This document shows positions 52,381 through 53,746 of a stretch of DNA of 53,746 nucleotides, one piece after another. Positions within the stretch are counted from its first letter, which is position 1. Each line of letters opens with the position of its first letter. The DNA is from Clostridioides sp. (GTDB lineage: Bacteria; Bacillota; Clostridia; Peptostreptococcales; Peptostreptococcaceae). Made by a program: the position numbers and the translations under genes. The DNA is taken from NCBI GenBank assembly GCA_031261505.1, contig JAISJN010000013.1, positions 1 to 53,746 on the forward strand. The letters are read 5' to 3'. The notes beneath the pieces were generated by a model that was not told the DNA's origin, did no database searches, and saw nothing but the letters and a program-made list of their open reading frames with translations.

Positions 52381-52456
52381 ATTGTAATCCTCCTGATTAA
52401 ATTATGATCTACCCTCTAGATTCCATTTTCACTTAAATTTTATCTCTCTATCTAAT

Positions 52457-52501
52457 TAAATTGCGATTGCTTGTGTTGTAAAGTACATGGTATGGATATT
52501 T
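52457..52501 (+). repeat. Repeat fragment beside the tRNA cluster
   Basis: ATTAAATTGCGATTGCTTG then TGTAAAGTACATGGTATGG matches the opening of the copy at 45772. No hairpin 2 follows; the tRNA terminator comes next. Confidence 0.45.
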
Positions 52502-52511
52502 TCCAACGTCT

Positions 52512-52540
52512 AAAAAATCCTCTAGCACATGTACTAGAGG
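52512..52540 (-). terminator. Terminator after tRNA-Val at the end of the tRNA cluster
   Basis: On the minus strand CCTCTAG (52540-52534), loop, CTAGAGG (52525-52519), then ATTTTTT. A classical intrinsic terminator. Confidence 0.8.
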
Positions 52541-52545
52541 AAGAT

Positions 52546-52621
52546 TGGTGGGAGTAACAGGGCTCGAACCTGTGACCCTCTGCTTGTAAGGCAGATGCTC
52601 TCCCAGCTGAGCTATACTCCC
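52546..52621 (-). tRNA. tRNA-Val (TAC)
   Basis: 76 bases with CCA encoded. GGGAGTATAGCTC opens the acceptor and D arms; anticodon loop CCTTACAAG gives TAC; the T arm is GGTTCGAGCC. It is identical to the copy at 53124-53199. Confidence 0.97.
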
Positions 52622-52704
52622 ATTTCTAATTAGATACATATATTTTACCATGAACTTTAAATTTATGTCAAGAAAATTTGGACGTTGATATATATTATCT
52701 ACAC

Positions 52705-52755
52705 ATTAAAATAAGATACCCTAAGTCATGGCTACTCTGGGTATCTTACTTTAAT
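52705..52755. terminator. 17-bp inverted repeat between tRNA-Cys and tRNA-Val
   Basis: ATTAAAATAAGATACCC (52705-52721) pairs with GGGTATCTTACTTTAAT (52739-52755), one mismatch. It probably ends the transcript of the tRNA-Cys at 52889, which would give the last tRNA-Val its own promoter. Confidence 0.6.
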
Positions 52756-52888
52756 GATTTGTAATAAAACTGGGATATCATTAAAAATGATTGATTTGTA
52801 ATTCTTGTAACAAATACCATACTCAATAATTTTGTTCACCACCTACAGGGGTTGGCGTCATATTAATTTATTGAATACAGGTATTTAA

Positions 52889-52962
52889 TGGAGGCGACAT
52901 CCAGATTCGAACTGGAGCTCAAGGAGTTGCAGTCCAATGCCTTACCACTTGGCTATATCGCC
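52889..52962 (-). tRNA. tRNA-Cys (GCA), copy 1
   Basis: 74 bases with CCA. GGCGATATAGCCAAGTGG opens; anticodon loop GACTGCAACTC gives GCA; T arm AGTTCGAATCT. The acceptor stem differs from copy 2 (GGCGATA against GGAGACA), so the two are not a recent duplication. Confidence 0.95.
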
Positions 52963-53092
52963 TTGTTACTCTATATTATATGCACGCTAATTATCACTTA
53001 TGATCCAGAATTAAAATATTTCACGAGATATTTTAATACGATTTTACTTAGGTTTTATATACTTTCAAAATATATTTTTATATACAATCAAA

Positions 53093-53120
53093 AAACCCCT
53101 AGCAAATATGATAGAGGTTT
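53093..53120 (-). terminator. Terminator after the second tRNA-Val
   Basis: On the minus strand AAACCTCTA (53120-53112), loop, TAGGGGTTT and a T-run. The adjoining sequence mirrors the terminator at 52512, suggesting that tRNA-Val and its terminator were duplicated together. Confidence 0.65.
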
Positions 53121-53123
53121 GAT

Positions 53124-53199
53124 TGGTGGGAGTAACAGGGCTCGAACCTGTGACCCTCTGCTTGTAAGGCAGATGCTCTCCCAGCTGAGCTATACTCCC
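53124..53199 (-). tRNA. tRNA-Val (TAC), second copy
   Basis: 76 bases, identical to 52546-52621 including CCA. Anticodon TAC. It follows tRNA-Arg in the same direction. Confidence 0.97.
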
Positions 53200-53236
53200 A
53201 AATCGGAATACCTTTCGGTACTTATACAATTATGTA

Positions 53237-53313
53237 TGGTGCGCCCGGAGGGGCTCGAACCCCCAACCTTCTGATTCGTAGTCAGACACTCTATCCAGTT
53301 GAGCTACGAGCGC
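53237..53313 (-). tRNA. tRNA-Arg (ACG)
   Basis: 77 bases with CCA. GCGCTCGTAGCTCAACTGG opens; anticodon loop GACTACGAATC gives ACG, normally edited to ICG; T arm GGTTCGAGCC. Confidence 0.96.
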
Positions 53314-53314
53314 A

Positions 53315-53388
53315 TGGAGGAGACACCCAGATTTGAACTGGGGATCAAGGAGTTGCAGTCCATTGCCTTACCACTTGGCTATGTCTCC
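53315..53388 (-). tRNA. tRNA-Cys (GCA), copy 2
   Basis: 74 bases with CCA. GGAGACATAGCCAAGTGG opens; anticodon loop GACTGCAACTC gives GCA. One base separates it from tRNA-Arg. Confidence 0.96.
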
Positions 53389-53463
53389 ACACTTACTTAA
53401 GACTTACTTTACACTATATTCATACAGCGACTAAAATGTTACTGGTATTTCAAAAAAACTAAA

Positions 53464-53539
53464 TGGTGATCTATCCGCGACTTGAACGCGGGACACCCTG
53501 ATTAAAAGTCAGGTGCTCTACCAACTGAGCTAATAGACC
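53464..53539 (-). tRNA. tRNA-Lys (TTT)
   Basis: 76 bases with CCA. GGTCTATTAGCTCAGTTGG opens; anticodon loop GACTTTTAATC gives TTT; acceptor arms pair fully (one G:T). Confidence 0.95.
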
Positions 53540-53544
53540 GTACT

Positions 53545-53622
<78 letters not shown>

Positions 53623-53639
53623 ATAGCATAAATTTAATG

Positions 53640-53716
53640 TGGTGGGCCATCAGGGACTCGAACCCCGGACCTACCGGTTATGAGCCGGGCGCTCTAACCA
53701 ACTGAGCTAATGGCCC
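53640..53716 (-). tRNA. tRNA with CAT anticodon (Ile2/lysidine type or Met)
   Basis: 77 bases with CCA. GGGCCATTAGCTCAGTTGG opens; anticodon loop GGCTCATAACC gives CAT. The loop CTCATAA and overall body resemble tRNA-Ile2, whose C34 is changed to lysidine by TilS, but clostridial elongator tRNA-Met can look similar. The identity is left open. Confidence 0.9.
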
Positions 53717-53730
53717 ACATTAAATTTTAT

Positions 53731-53746
53731 TGGTAGCGGTAACAGG
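53731..53746 (-). tRNA. 3' end of another tRNA, cut by the window edge
   Basis: The minus strand ends CCTGTTACCGCTACCA: a T-arm end, acceptor strand and CCA. The anticodon lies outside the window, so the isoacceptor cannot be named. Confidence 0.75.

Noticed and set aside
52888-53274. 128-codon open frame over the tRNA cluster
   Set aside because: The frame runs across tRNA-Cys, tRNA-Val and tRNA-Arg genes on the other strand and codes no plausible protein.

Overview
The window (about 36% GC by eye, strong AGGAGG-type ribosome binding sites, GTG and TTG starts, CWB2 surface proteins, a T-box) looks like a low-GC anaerobic Firmicute of the Peptostreptococcaceae, plausibly Peptostreptococcus; the species call is inference. 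Most genes lie on the minus strand and should be read from high to low coordinates.

Backbone. Read backwards, the order mcsA-mcsB-clpC-radA-yacL-ispD-ispF-proS-gltX-cysS-mrnC-rlmB-yacP(rae1)-sigH-tuf is the conserved Firmicutes housekeeping block (in Bacillus subtilis ctsR-mcsA-mcsB-clpC-radA-disA-yacL-ispD-ispF-gltX-cysE-cysS-mrnC-rlmB-yacP-sigH). ctsR and disA are absent from their usual places, and a thyA-folA pair sits between mrnC and rlmB. Accessory modules are inserted between backbone genes.

Accessory modules, low to high coordinates: a GT2 glycosyltransferase overlapping a large membrane protein (6.7-9.2 kb); lplA-lipA for lipoate attachment and synthesis (11-12.9 kb); a lipoprotein with two rhodanese domains next to a truncated VTT membrane protein (13.1-14.6 kb); a four-gene pcp-DUF969-DUF979-GGCT operon centred on 5-oxoproline (15.0-17.7 kb); a PadR-controlled ABC-2 type exporter with a clear operator (20-21.6 kb); a recombination scar joining a nucleotidyltransferase fragment to the tail of a BspA/CWB2 surface protein (21.9-23.6 kb); a YtrA-type GntR/ABC module feeding into ispD (25.2-27.2 kb); an EF-G-like GTPase and an orphan ABC ATPase (35-37.9 kb); a secreted LRR/CWB2 protein with a Fur-box-like operator (38.2-40.9 kb); a DUF3100 two-part membrane protein with an M20 amidohydrolase (41.2-44.0 kb); a decayed stretch with a broken ORF, a BhlA/UviB-like peptide and a truncated MATE transporter (44.3-45.6 kb); an enoate-reductase-type flavoenzyme (45.9-47.9 kb); pyruvate carboxylase (48.2-51.7 kb); and a tRNA cluster running off the right edge (52.5-53.7 kb).

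The most unusual genome-scale signal is a dispersed, highly structured intergenic repeat of about 100 bp. It starts around TTAAATGRTGATTCAAC, carries two hairpins, and ends around TATCTCAAGTTATAAT. Copies occur in both orientations, many inside operons (mrnC/thyA, ispD/ispF, mcsA/mcsB), and one seems to truncate the VTT gene. No CRISPR array, rRNA, complete prophage or intact transposase was seen.
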